Assembly: GCA_946482615.1 (NCBI GenBank)
Contig: CAMLSF010000217.1
Span: 1 to 5,508, forward strand
Length of the DNA: 5,508 bases
Direction: 5' to 3'
DNA from: an uncultured Chromatiaceae bacterium
GTDB lineage: Bacteria > Pseudomonadota > Gammaproteobacteria > Enterobacterales > Alteromonadaceae
A program made the translations under genes and the position numbers. The notes beneath the pieces were generated by a model. That model ran no database searches, was not told the DNA's origin, and saw only the letters and a program-made list of their open reading frames with translations. This document shows, piece after piece, positions 1 to 5,508 of this stretch (position 1 is its first letter; every line of letters starts with the position of its first letter).

Positions 1-29
1 AAAATGCCGGTGTAATACCGGCATTTTTT
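1..29 (+). terminator. Intrinsic terminator of a gene upstream of the window
   Basis: Positions 1-10 pair perfectly with 18-27 (core ATGCCGG / CCGGCAT), the loop is 11-17, and six T follow at 24-29. The run of A at 1-4 makes the hairpin symmetric, so it could also work on the other strand. No upstream gene is inside the window. It separates udk from whatever precedes it and suggests udk starts its own transcript. Confidence 0.85.
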
Positions 30-31
30 AT

Positions 32-59
32 TTAACCAAAAGCTAAAATCCGCGATAAT
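32..59 (+). promoter_or_regulatory. Probable sigma70 promoter of udk
   Basis: A -10 box GATAAT (54-59, 5 of 6 consensus bases) lies 16 bp after a weak -35 TTAACC (32-37, 4 of 6). It sits directly after the upstream terminator and about 35 bp before the udk start, giving a short leader of about 28 nt. The assignment rests on consensus matching only. Confidence 0.5.
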
Positions 60-93
60 ACACCCAGTTAAGTTTTGATTTAGAAGTGATCCT

Positions 94-726
94 GTGGCTA
101 AAAGTACCATTATTGCTATTGCTGGCGCCTCGGCCTCTGGCAAAAGTTTGTTTGCATCCACCGTCTATCAGGAGTTGGTAGCGGAATTAGGCGGTGAGCG
201 TATTGCTGTATTGGCTGAAGATGCTTATTACCGCGATCAGGCGCATTTGTCTTTTGATCAGCGCACTCTGACTAACTACGACCATCCTGCCGCTTTTGAG
301 CATGAGTTGCTGGCGTCACATTTACAGCAGCTCAAAGATGGTAAAGCAGTGTCTATGCCACAATACTGTTATAAAACTCACACCCGTAAAGCTGAAACTA
401 TTACTGTACACCCGGCCAAAGTGGTGCTGGTGGAAGGGATTTTATTATTGACCGATGACAAGTTACGGCAGCAGTTTAATATCACTGTGTTTATGGACAC
501 CCCTTTGGATGTCTGTTTATTGCGTCGTATCAAGCGGGATATGGAAGACAGAGGCCGCAGTTTAGGTTCTATTACAGAGCAGTATGAAAACTACGTACGC
601 CCGGCATTTTTTGAGTTTATTAACCCGTCCAAGCAATATGCGGATTTGGTGGTAACCCGGGGTGGTAAAAACGAGATAGCCATCGACATTATCAAAACCA
701 AAATTCGTCAGTTATTGCAGGAATAA
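94..726 (+). CDS. udk: Uridine kinase (uridine/cytidine kinase)
   Basis: Cytoplasmic pyrimidine salvage enzyme that phosphorylates uridine and cytidine to UMP and CMP, using GTP or ATP. The 210-residue product is close to the E. coli Udk length (about 213). Visible signatures are the P-loop GASASGKS at residues 11-18, EDAYYRDQ at about 42-49 (conserved acidic and tyrosine substrate-site block), NYDHP at about 61-65, VEGILLL after the central strand, and the lid-like RRIKRDMEDRGRS near residues 144-156, followed by PSKQYADLVV and RGGKN. The start is GTG at 94: an in-frame TGA lies at 76-78 and no other start codon comes between, and the P-loop falls where it should. The ribosome site (AGAAG, 82-86) is weak, which with the GTG start suggests modest translation. 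It has its own terminator-bounded position, but the nucleoside transporter downstream supplies its substrates. I see no defect in the gene. Confidence 0.97.
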   Translation: MAKSTIIAIAGASASGKSLFASTVYQELVAELGGERIAVLAEDAYYRDQAHLSFDQRTLTNYDHPAAFEHELLASHLQQLKDGKAVSMPQYCYKTHTRKAETITVHPAKVVLVEGILLLTDDKLRQQFNITVFMDTPLDVCLLRRIKRDMEDRGRSLGSITEQYENYVRPAFFEFINPSKQYADLVVTRGGKNEIAIDIIKTKIRQLLQE

Positions 727-748
727 CCTCGTTCTTCGTTAAGCTGAA

Positions 749-779
749 ACAACAGTCAGAACTGCGTTTTGACTGTTGT
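749..779 (+). terminator. Hairpin after udk, possible weak terminator
   Basis: ACAACAGTCA (749-758) pairs perfectly with TGACTGTTGT (770-779) around an 11-nt loop, 22 bp after the udk stop. The T tract is poor (GTTCTTGC follows), so it may end transcription inefficiently, protect the mRNA 3' end, or allow some read-through into the nupC leader. Confidence 0.5.
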
Positions 780-810
780 GTTCTTGCAGATCTCTCCGGC
801 AACATTTGCT

Positions 811-840
811 TTGCAAGCATTTCATATCTGCTGCTATAAT
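811..840 (+). promoter_or_regulatory. Sigma70 promoter of the nupC-oxygenase operon
   Basis: A perfect -10 box TATAAT (835-840) is preceded by TTGCAA (811-816, 4 of 6) at 18-bp spacing. Transcription would begin near 847, leaving a leader of about 185 nt before the transporter start. The -35 box lies inside a small inverted repeat (TGCTT 807-811 / AAGCA 815-819) that could be an operator. Confidence 0.7.
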
Positions 841-846
841 CGCGCG

Positions 847-1031
847 GCAAAACGTCAAGATTAGACAACCCCTGAACAGCAACTACAAGTGTTAAAAGCC
901 AGAAACGGTAGTTAACACTCCCGCTCGGAAACTGTAACTACTTGATCTTTTGATGCTATTCTGGGATTTGGCATCACAAGAACAAAAAATCTGCGTCTTT
1001 ACCGGCCAGACCCTATATCCAAGGAATAACT
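847..1031 (+). promoter_or_regulatory. Long structured 5' leader of nupC, class unknown
   Basis: This stretch of about 185 nt has no open frame of its own ending before nupC, and it fits no riboswitch class I can recognise. It holds several exact inverted repeats. AGTGTTAA (888-895) pairs with TTAACACT (912-919). TGATGCTA (951-958) pairs with TGGCATCA (969-976), with one G-T pair. A closing helix GTCAAG (854-859) / CTTGAT (941-946) is possible. The segment GTAGTT (908-913) can pair instead with either of two AACTAC copies (881-886 and 936-941), so alternative folds exist. This suggests regulation by RNA structure, but ligand and mechanism are unknown. The start point rests on the predicted promoter. 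Confidence 0.4.
1021..1025 (+). promoter_or_regulatory. Ribosome binding site that sets the nupC start
   Basis: AAGGA lies 6 bp before the ATG at 1032 and 9 bp before a second in-frame ATG at 1035. Both spacings work, so the N-terminus is either MMSLVG or MSLVG. The second reading resembles the usual NupC beginning, and the difference is one residue. Confidence 0.75.
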
Positions 1032-2246
1032 ATGATGAGTTTAGTTGGCATTTTTGCCCTCTTATTGACAGCTTATTTAGCTTCAGCACACAGAAGTCGT
1101 ATCAAGTGGCGTACTGTCATTGGCGCTTTTGGTATTCAGGTCGCTATCGGTGCCTTCGTCCTTTATGTTCCTTTTGGTCAGGACGTATTGATGAGTATTT
1201 CAAGCGGAGTCGGTGCAGTGATTGGCTACGCTAATGATGGTATTAAGTTTCTATTTGGTGATGTAGGAACTATGAAATACGGTTTTGTGTTCGCCGTTCA
1301 TGTGTTGACTGTTATCATTTTCTTCTCTTCATTAATAGCTGTGCTTTATCACATTGGTGTCATGCGTTGGGTCATCAGTATTTTAGGTGGTGGCTTACAA
1401 AAGTTATTGGGCACCAGTCGCCCGGAATCGATGAACTCAGCAGCAAATATTTTCGTTGGTCAAACTGAAGCACCTTTAGTTGTCAAACCATTTATAGCCA
1501 CTATGACCCGCTCAGAATTATTCGCCGTAATGGTCGGTGGCCTGGCTTCTATTGCTGGTTCAGTGATGGCTGGTTATGCCGGTATGGGCATTGAACTGAA
1601 GTACCTGATTGCAGCAAGCTTTATGGCTGCTCCTGGTGGTTTATTGATGGCCAAGTTATTACTACCAGAAACTGAAACTCCAAAAAATGAACTTACTGAT
1701 GTTCAGGTGATAGAAACTAATACAAACGTGATTGATGCTGCGGCATCAGGTGCCGCTAGCGGTTTGCAGCTGGCATTAAACGTCGGTGCTATGTTGTTGG
1801 CTTTTGTTGGTTTAATTGCCTTAATTAACGGCATCATTGGCTGGGTTGGTACCCTGGTCGGGTTTGAAGGACTGACGCTTCAGCTGATCTTCGGCTATAT
1901 TTTCCAACCTCTGGCATATCTGCTTGGTGTGTCCTGGGAAGAGGCCCGTTTAGCAGGTAGCTTTATTGGCCAGAAGTTAGTTATTAACGAATTCGTCGCT
2001 TACCTTGATTTTATCCAGCATGTTAAAGCTGGCCAGCTGAGTGAGCACACACAAATTATTGTGACAATCGCTTTATGTGGTTTTGCAAACTTCTCATCGA
2101 TCGCCATTCTGTTAGGTGGCTTAGGAGTCATGGCTCCGAATCGTCGATCAGATATTGCAGAGCTGGGTTTAAAAGCTCTGTTAGCTGCCACTCTGGCTAA
2201 CCTGATGAGTGCGGCAATAGCAGGCTTTTTCTTTTCGTTAAGTTAA
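1032..2246 (+). CDS. nupC: NupC-type concentrative nucleoside transporter (CNT family)
   Basis: Inner-membrane symporter that brings nucleosides in with cations, sodium by analogy with Vibrio cholerae CNT. The 404 residues match the bacterial CNT length, with an N-terminal pair of helices (about 2-20 and 28-48) and several later hydrophobic segments. Diagnostic blocks are [17 protein letters not shown] at 117-133, the first re-entrant hairpin [19 protein letters not shown] at 136-154 and [12 protein letters not shown] at 194-205. The second hairpin INEFVAY is at 318-324, followed by [17 protein letters not shown] at 349-365. By the published CNT structure, G143, Q144, T145, E146 and V178 would contact the base; E320, N353 and S356 the ribose; and N139, V142, S173 and I174 the sodium ion. 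All are present, so the carrier should be functional. It is the first gene of a two-gene operon with the oxygenase at 2260. Nucleoside preference cannot be told from sequence alone. Confidence 0.95.
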   Translation: MMSLVGIFALLLTAYLASAHRSRIKWRTVIGAFGIQVAIGAFVLYVPFGQDVLMSISSGVGAVIGYANDGIKFLFGDVGTMKYGFVFAVHVLTVIIFFSSLIAVLYHIGVMRWVISILGGGLQKLLGTSRPESMNSAANIFVGQTEAPLVVKPFIATMTRSELFAVMVGGLASIAGSVMAGYAGMGIELKYLIAASFMAAPGGLLMAKLLLPETETPKNELTDVQVIETNTNVIDAAASGAASGLQLALNVGAMLLAFVGLIALINGIIGWVGTLVGFEGLTLQLIFGYIFQPLAYLLGVSWEEARLAGSFIGQKLVINEFVAYLDFIQHVKAGQLSEHTQIIVTIALCGFANFSSIAILLGGLGVMAPNRRSDIAELGLKALLAATLANLMSAAIAGFFFSLS

Positions 2247-2259
2247 ATAGGTTACAACT

Positions 2260-3213
2260 ATGACTCAACAACAAGTCCCTACGTTGGACATCAGACGGTT
2301 TGCCACCGACAAAGACGCCTTTGTTGCCGAAATTGGCAAAGCCTACACTGAGTTTGGATTCTGTGGCATTAGTGGTCACGGTATCCCGGATGAAGTTGTG
2401 GACAACACCTACAAAGCAATTAAGAAATTTTTTGCTTTACCGACTGAAGTAAAACAAAAATACCATGTGCCAGGCCAGGGCGGCGCACGTGGTTACACGG
2501 GATTTGGCGTTGAAAAAGCCAAAGACAGTAATCATCCGGACTTAAAAGAGTTCTTCCACGTTGGTCGTGAGTTATCAGGCCCTGCACCCCATCCAAGTTT
2601 GTATCCAAACCTGTGGCCGTCGGAAGTGGTTGAGTTTAAAGACGCTACTTACGCTTTATACTCTGCTCTGGAAAAATTAGGCAACACAGTGCTGGAAGCT
2701 TTGGCTTTGTTCTTAAAACAGGATCAGGCGTATTTTGCCGATAAAGTGAATTACGGCAATTCGATTTTACGCCCTATTCACTATCCGCCAATTCAGGATA
2801 CCTCGACCCAGTCCATCCGCGCTGGCCAGCATGAAGATATCAACCTGATCACTTTATTAGTTGGCTCGCACGAGTCCGGTCTGGAGATTCTGCGTCGTGA
2901 TGGCAGCTGGTTACCTGTCACTACCATTGAAGGCACTATAGTGGTCAATATAGGGGATATGTTACAGCGCCTGACCAATCACGTATTGCCATCCACTACT
3001 CACCGTGTGGTGAACCCAGCCGGAGCAGCTGCAGGGCAGCCTCGCTACTCTATTCCGTTTTTTATGCATCCGAATCCGGATTATGTCATTAAAACTCTGG
3101 ATAGTTGTATCAGTGCGGATCGGCCAAACCGTTACTCTGAACCAATCAATTCAAACGACTATCTGATGCAGCGCTTGGAAGAAATTGGCTTGATTAAAAA
3201 AGCCAGGTACTGA
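2260..3213 (+). CDS. 2-oxoglutarate/Fe(II)-dependent oxygenase, isopenicillin N synthase-like
   Basis: Predicted cytoplasmic non-haem iron oxygenase of 317 residues, a normal length for the isopenicillin N synthase superfamily. The N-terminal domain carries FGFCGISGHGIP (32-43), typical of the DIOX_N region, and KKFFALPTEVKQKY (55-68). The catalytic jelly roll has the iron triad H191 and D193 (GQHEDINLITLL) plus H248 (TTHRVVNP), with R262 and S264 (PRYSIPFF) as the 2-oxoglutarate carboxylate clamp. All catalytic residues are intact. The start ATG lies 13 bp after the nupC stop with a weak site (TAGG, 2248-2251), so translation is probably coupled to nupC. The stop TGA is followed at once by an in-frame TAA. 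Family members hydroxylate, desaturate or cyclise many small molecules; thymine hydroxylases and ethylene-forming enzymes belong to the same fold group. The substrate is unknown. Linkage to a nucleoside carrier suggests a nucleoside or base, which is inference only. Confidence 0.9.
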   Translation: MTQQQVPTLDIRRFATDKDAFVAEIGKAYTEFGFCGISGHGIPDEVVDNTYKAIKKFFALPTEVKQKYHVPGQGGARGYTGFGVEKAKDSNHPDLKEFFHVGRELSGPAPHPSLYPNLWPSEVVEFKDATYALYSALEKLGNTVLEALALFLKQDQAYFADKVNYGNSILRPIHYPPIQDTSTQSIRAGQHEDINLITLLVGSHESGLEILRRDGSWLPVTTIEGTIVVNIGDMLQRLTNHVLPSTTHRVVNPAGAAAGQPRYSIPFFMHPNPDYVIKTLDSCISADRPNRYSEPINSNDYLMQRLEEIGLIKKARY

Positions 3214-3236
3214 TAACGCGAGGCTTCCCCTAATTC

Positions 3237-3268
3237 AAAGGCGAACACTAGTTCGCCTTTTGTTTTTT
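3237..3268 (+). terminator. Strong intrinsic terminator of the nupC-oxygenase operon
   Basis: AAAGGCGAAC (3237-3246) pairs perfectly with GTTCGCCTTT (3251-3260) around the loop ACTA, and is followed by TTGTTTTTT-like sequence to 3268. It lies 24 bp after the oxygenase stop and isolates the operon from the tRNA genes. From 3269 to about 3353 I see nothing recognisable. Confidence 0.92.
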
Positions 3269-3353
3269 AATAGGCTACCCGACGTAAAAGCCAACACTTT
3301 GTTGATTATTTCAGCAGTGTCTGCAAAAACCAGTGAAAATTTGCATCAGACAG

Positions 3354-3382
3354 TTGACGATTGCGTACTTGACGCATAACAT
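3354..3382 (+). promoter_or_regulatory. Promoter of the tRNA-Leu pair
   Basis: TTGACG (3354-3359, 5 of 6) and TAACAT (3377-3382, 4 of 6) are exactly 17 bp apart. The stretch after the -10 box, GCACGC (3383-3388), is GC-rich like the discriminators of stringently controlled stable-RNA promoters. The predicted start near 3389-3390 would give a tRNA leader of about 16 nt. A second TTGACG at 3369-3374 is too close to this -10 to serve as its -35. Confidence 0.6.
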
Positions 3383-3389
3383 GCACGCC

Positions 3390-3502
3390 GTCAACGACGC
3401 TTTGCGCCGCGGTGGTGGAATTGGTAGACACACTAGCTTCAGGTGTTAGCGCTTCACGGCGTGGGGGTTCGAGTCCCCCCCCCGGCACCAAACATCGTTG
3501 AC
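3390..3502 (+). repeat. Exact 8-bp inverted repeat bracketing the first tRNA
   Basis: GTCAACGA (3390-3397) is the reverse complement of TCGTTGAC (3495-3502). The arms end 8 nt before the mature tRNA 5' end and begin 4 nt after its CCA. In the primary transcript they could form a helix that closes the first tRNA into one domain and marks it for processing. There is no matching pair around the second tRNA. The match is seen directly; the role is inferred. Confidence 0.55.
3406..3490 (+). tRNA. tRNA-Leu, anticodon CAG (first copy)
   Basis: An 85-nt class II tRNA with encoded CCA. It reads CUG codons. The acceptor is 3406-3412 with 3480-3486. The D arm contains the AATTGGTAGA loop. The anticodon stem is 3433-3437 / 3445-3449 around loop TTCAGGT, with anticodon CAG at 3440-3442. 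A long variable arm (3450-3462) is typical of leucine tRNA, the T stem is GGGGG / CCCCC around TTCGAGT, and the discriminator A73 (3487) is the leucine identity base. The acceptor has a C-C mismatch at pair 5-68 (3410 and 3482). The sequence closely resembles E. coli tRNA-Leu(CAG). It heads a two-tRNA transcript. Confidence 0.97.
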
Positions 3503-3518
3503 AGAGACAAATTGAGTT

Positions 3519-3603
3519 GCCGCGGTGGTGGAATTGGTAGACACACTAGCTTCAGGTGTTAGCGCTTCACGGCGTGGGGGTTCGAGTCCCCCCCCCGGCA
3601 CCA
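3519..3603 (+). tRNA. tRNA-Leu, anticodon CAG (second, identical copy)
   Basis: Identical over all 85 nt to the copy that begins 113 bp earlier, including the nine-C run, the C-C pair at acceptor position 5-68 and the encoded CCA. The anticodon CAG is at 3553-3555. The two genes are 28 bp apart and have no promoter between them, so they should be cut from one precursor. Perfect identity with unlike flanks points to gene duplication kept uniform by conversion, a dosage increase for the CUG-reading tRNA. No intrinsic terminator follows. The G-poor, pyrimidine-rich stretch 3604-3644 could favour Rho-dependent ending, which is inference. Confidence 0.97.
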
Positions 3604-3712
3604 ACTCTCTTTATTCCGATAGTCTTCAGCTTTGTTTCCCTCCTGAGTTGTCAAAAAAATTATCTTTTTACTTAAGTTAATACCTAAATATTCCCGTTAG
3701 TTTTCAGTCCCC

Positions 3713-3740
3713 TTGCTATTTCTTGTCTTCAGCCTATTCT
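3713..3740 (+). promoter_or_regulatory. Weak candidate promoter for the chemoreceptor gene
   Basis: TTGCTA (3713-3718) and TATTCT (3735-3740), each 4 of 6 to the sigma70 consensus with 16-bp spacing, lie about 40 bp before the start. Many chemoreceptor genes use the flagellar sigma28 instead, but I could not find a good GCCGATAA-type box. The rest of 3604-3778 is AT- and pyrimidine-rich with no other clear feature. Confidence 0.25.
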
Positions 3741-3778
3741 TTACAAAACAAACAGATACGTCTTGTACAGGGTGAGGC

Positions 3779-5407
3779 ATGTTAAAAAATCTGAGTATTA
3801 AAACCCGTCTTTTTGCCATAGTGGGCGTGGCCGTTCTTGGTCAAATCCTGGTCTGCTGGTTAGTCCTTTCTGGTTTAAAACAAAGTATTCTGGAAGAGAA
3901 ACGTCTCTCTACTCTTTATCTGTCTCAGGTTGCAGTGGCTCTGGTGAACAACTATCACAGCAAAGTAGGTGCTGGTGAGCTGGACGAGGCCAAGGCGAAA
4001 CAACTGGCATTAGCTGAACTGAAGTCCCTTCGCTATAAAGAAAACGACTATTACTTTGTTATCGATCAGCAGGTCACCATGCTGATGCATCCGTTCAGAC
4101 CAGATCTGGATGGGAAAGATGTATCCAGTTTCAAAGATAAACAAGGCGAAGCTTTATTTCAGAATATGGCTGATGGGGTTGCCGACGATGGCTCACATTC
4201 GGTGTTTTATAACTGGCCCAAACCTGGAGCAACTGAAGAAGTGCCGAAAATCACCCACGTTGAGTTATTTAAACCCTGGGGCTGGATAGTGGGCACAGGT
4301 ATTTATATCGATGATGTAGAAGCCTCTTTTTACGAGGTGGTGATGCAACTGGCTATTCTGGTGGTGTTGGTGGTGGGTCTAATGTTGGCATTAAGCTGGT
4401 ATGTCACACGTTCCGTTGTTAAACCCATGACAGATGTGGTGGCAGCTATGCAGGATATTGCTTCGGGTGATGGCGATCTGACCGTCAAACTGAGTTATGA
4501 CGGCAAAGATGAATTAGCGGCGCTGGCAACAGCCTTTAACCTGTTTGTAGGCAAAATCCGTCAGTTGATCACTTCTGTAGGTGTCACTTCTGTTGAGGTC
4601 AGCGAAAGTGCGTTGGATGTTGCCCGTATTTCTCAACAAATATCCAAAGAGAGCGTGCAGCAGCAACAAGAAACCGATATGGTCGCTACTGCGATAACGG
4701 AGATGAGTTCCGCTATAGCGGAAGTGGCACAAAGTGCTGAACAAGCCAATCATGAAACAGGTCAGGTTGAAACTTTGGTTCAGCAGGGTATGCAACTGAT
4801 GAAAGCTTCAGTAGAGAGTATTCATACCCAGAGCCAGACAATAGAACAGAGTTCGCTTGCGGCGGCATCCTTATATACATCTTCACAAAATATCAGTCAT
4901 GTCCTGAACATCATTAATAAGCTGGCGGATCAAACTAACTTACTTGCACTGAATGCGGCTATAGAGGCAGCCCGTGCCGGTGAACATGGCCGGGGTTTTT
5001 CTGTCGTCGCCGACGAAGTCCGTACTCTGGCACATCAAACACAAAAATCGACTCAGGAAATCTCCGGCATTATTGCCGAGTTACAACAAGGCACTCAGCA
5101 AATGACAGCAGCTGTACAGGAAAGCAAAACTGCAGCAGAGCTGAATATCAATCTGGCAGCTCAGGTTCAGCAAGCTTTGACGGACATTGCCAATTCCATA
5201 GCACAGATTTCTGATATGAATGCGCACATAGCTACAGCAGCTGAACAACAAAGTGCTGTGGCCGGTGAAGTGGATCAGAACGTACATACCATTAGTCAGT
5301 TAGTGCATCAGACCGCTGGCGCTATTAAAGGCAGCGATCAATCGACTCAGCGTTTAACTAAGTTAAGCCAGGATTTAAAAGAGCTGGTGAAACAATTTAA
5401 GGTGTAA
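3779..5407 (+). CDS. Methyl-accepting chemotaxis protein with Cache sensor
   Basis: Inner-membrane chemoreceptor of 542 residues that senses a small molecule in the periplasm and controls CheA through CheW. Order: a short cytoplasmic start ([10 protein letters not shown]), TM1 at about 11-31, then a periplasmic single-Cache domain of the sCache_2 type at about 35-180. Its marks are YYFVID (91-96), [13 protein letters not shown] (103-115), VFYNWPKPG (142-150) and [18 protein letters not shown] (164-181). TM2 follows at about 188-208, a HAMP linker at 209-262, and a long coiled-coil signalling domain whose hairpin tip (about 379-418) has [20 protein letters not shown]. There is no NWETF-like tail for tethering CheR or CheB. 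Family members with this sensor often bind short carboxylates such as acetate, propionate or pyruvate, so that is the first guess. A good site (AGGG, 3769-3772) supports the ATG at 3779. No chemotaxis genes are nearby, so it is an orphan receptor. Confidence 0.95.
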   Translation: MLKNLSIKTRLFAIVGVAVLGQILVCWLVLSGLKQSILEEKRLSTLYLSQVAVALVNNYHSKVGAGELDEAKAKQLALAELKSLRYKENDYYFVIDQQVTMLMHPFRPDLDGKDVSSFKDKQGEALFQNMADGVADDGSHSVFYNWPKPGATEEVPKITHVELFKPWGWIVGTGIYIDDVEASFYEVVMQLAILVVLVVGLMLALSWYVTRSVVKPMTDVVAAMQDIASGDGDLTVKLSYDGKDELAALATAFNLFVGKIRQLITSVGVTSVEVSESALDVARISQQISKESVQQQQETDMVATAITEMSSAIAEVAQSAEQANHETGQVETLVQQGMQLMKASVESIHTQSQTIEQSSLAAASLYTSSQNISHVLNIINKLADQTNLLALNAAIEAARAGEHGRGFSVVADEVRTLAHQTQKSTQEISGIIAELQQGTQQMTAAVQESKTAAELNINLAAQVQQALTDIANSIAQISDMNAHIATAAEQQSAVAGEVDQNVHTISQLVHQTAGAIKGSDQSTQRLTKLSQDLKELVKQFKV

Positions 5408-5445
5408 CAACAGCTTTTCATTTCGAAATCACTATTTTTGTTAAT

Positions 5446-5480
5446 AAAACGGGCAAAAAAGTCTCTTTTTCGCCCGTTTT
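5446..5480 (+). terminator. Palindromic, probably bidirectional terminator after the chemoreceptor gene
   Basis: AAAACGGGC (5446-5454) pairs with GCCCGTTTT (5472-5480), and the inner A run (5455-5460) can pair with the T run 5466-5470, leaving a small loop and one unpaired C. A-tracts before and T-tracts after the GC core suit termination from both sides, so a gene on the opposite strand may end just beyond the window. The remaining bases to 5508 are too few to assign. Confidence 0.8.
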
Positions 5481-5508
5481 GCTTTATTTCTGAGCGAACG
5501 ATCACGAA

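Noticed and set aside
847..1031. Purine, TPP, c-di-GMP or preQ1 riboswitch in the nupC leader
   Set aside because: None of the conserved core sequences I know for these classes is present. I keep only the neutral call of a structured leader.
950..1234. Open frame of 94 codons starting in the nupC leader
   Set aside because: It overlaps the nupC start in another frame, has no ribosome site, no recognisable family, and an odd Cys/Trp/aromatic-rich composition typical of a frame-shifted reading of a real gene.
3306..3491. Reverse-strand open frame of 61 codons
   Set aside because: It is antisense to the first tRNA-Leu. Its beginning, MVPGGGLEPPRREA, is the familiar false peptide read from the reverse of a tRNA.
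3406..3603. Two identical 85-bp units with a short spacer as a repeat array
   Set aside because: Each unit folds as a complete tRNA-Leu with CCA, so this is tandem tRNA genes and not a CRISPR or mobile repeat.
3575..3603. Integration site at the 3' end of the second tRNA
   Set aside because: No extra partial copy of the tRNA end and no integrase or phage-like gene lies downstream; an ordinary chemoreceptor gene follows.
3672..3700. Sigma28 (flagellar) promoter before the chemoreceptor: TTAAGTTA then CCCGTTAG
   Set aside because: The first box is fair (6 of 8) but the second matches only 5 of 8 and the spacing is 13 where 11 is expected. A second try ending at GCCTATTC (3732-3739) has an even poorer upstream box.
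5420..5429. Palindrome ATTTCGAAAT after the chemoreceptor stop
   Set aside because: A 10-bp AT-rich palindrome is easily found by chance, lies outside any promoter, and has no T tract to make it a terminator.
5481..5508. End of a convergent gene at the right edge
   Set aside because: The palindromic terminator makes one plausible, but 28 bases give no recognisable protein and more than one frame is open.

Overview
The window looks like a chromosomal segment of a gammaproteobacterium. The uridine kinase and the nucleoside carrier resemble their enteric/Vibrio counterparts closely. The tRNA-Leu(CAG) genes encode their own CCA ends, and the chemoreceptor has the usual Cache-HAMP-signalling layout. 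The general look fits marine or freshwater Alteromonadales-type bacteria (a Rheinheimera/Alishewanella-like genome is my guess), but no marker here fixes the genus. All genes lie on the + strand. I see no insertion sequence, phage gene, CRISPR array or origin.

Layout: 1-29 is the terminator of a gene upstream of the window. 94-726 is udk (uridine/cytidine kinase) with its own promoter. 727-1031 has no protein gene. It holds a hairpin just after udk, a clear sigma70-type promoter (TATAAT at 835-840) and a leader RNA of roughly 185 nt containing several inverted repeats. 1032-2246 is a NupC-type concentrative nucleoside transporter. Only 13 bp later, 2260-3213 is a 2-oxoglutarate/Fe(II) oxygenase of the isopenicillin N synthase type, followed by a strong terminator (3237-3268). 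3354-3603 is a stable-RNA unit: a promoter with a GC-rich discriminator and two identical tRNA-Leu(CAG) genes. 3779-5407 is a methyl-accepting chemotaxis protein with a periplasmic Cache sensor, closed by a palindromic terminator at 5446-5480.

How the genes may work together: NupC would import nucleosides with sodium, and Udk would trap uridine and cytidine as UMP and CMP, so the left half is a nucleoside salvage locus. The oxygenase is tightly linked to the transporter and almost certainly shares its mRNA. This makes an oxidative step on a nucleoside, nucleobase or related compound the most interesting hypothesis in the window, but its substrate cannot be read from sequence. The tRNA genes and the chemoreceptor are separate transcription units, and nothing ties them to the salvage genes except position.

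Most of the window is ordinary housekeeping sequence. The points worth a second look are the nupC-oxygenase pair, the structured nupC leader with competing pairings, and an exact 8-bp inverted repeat that brackets the first tRNA.
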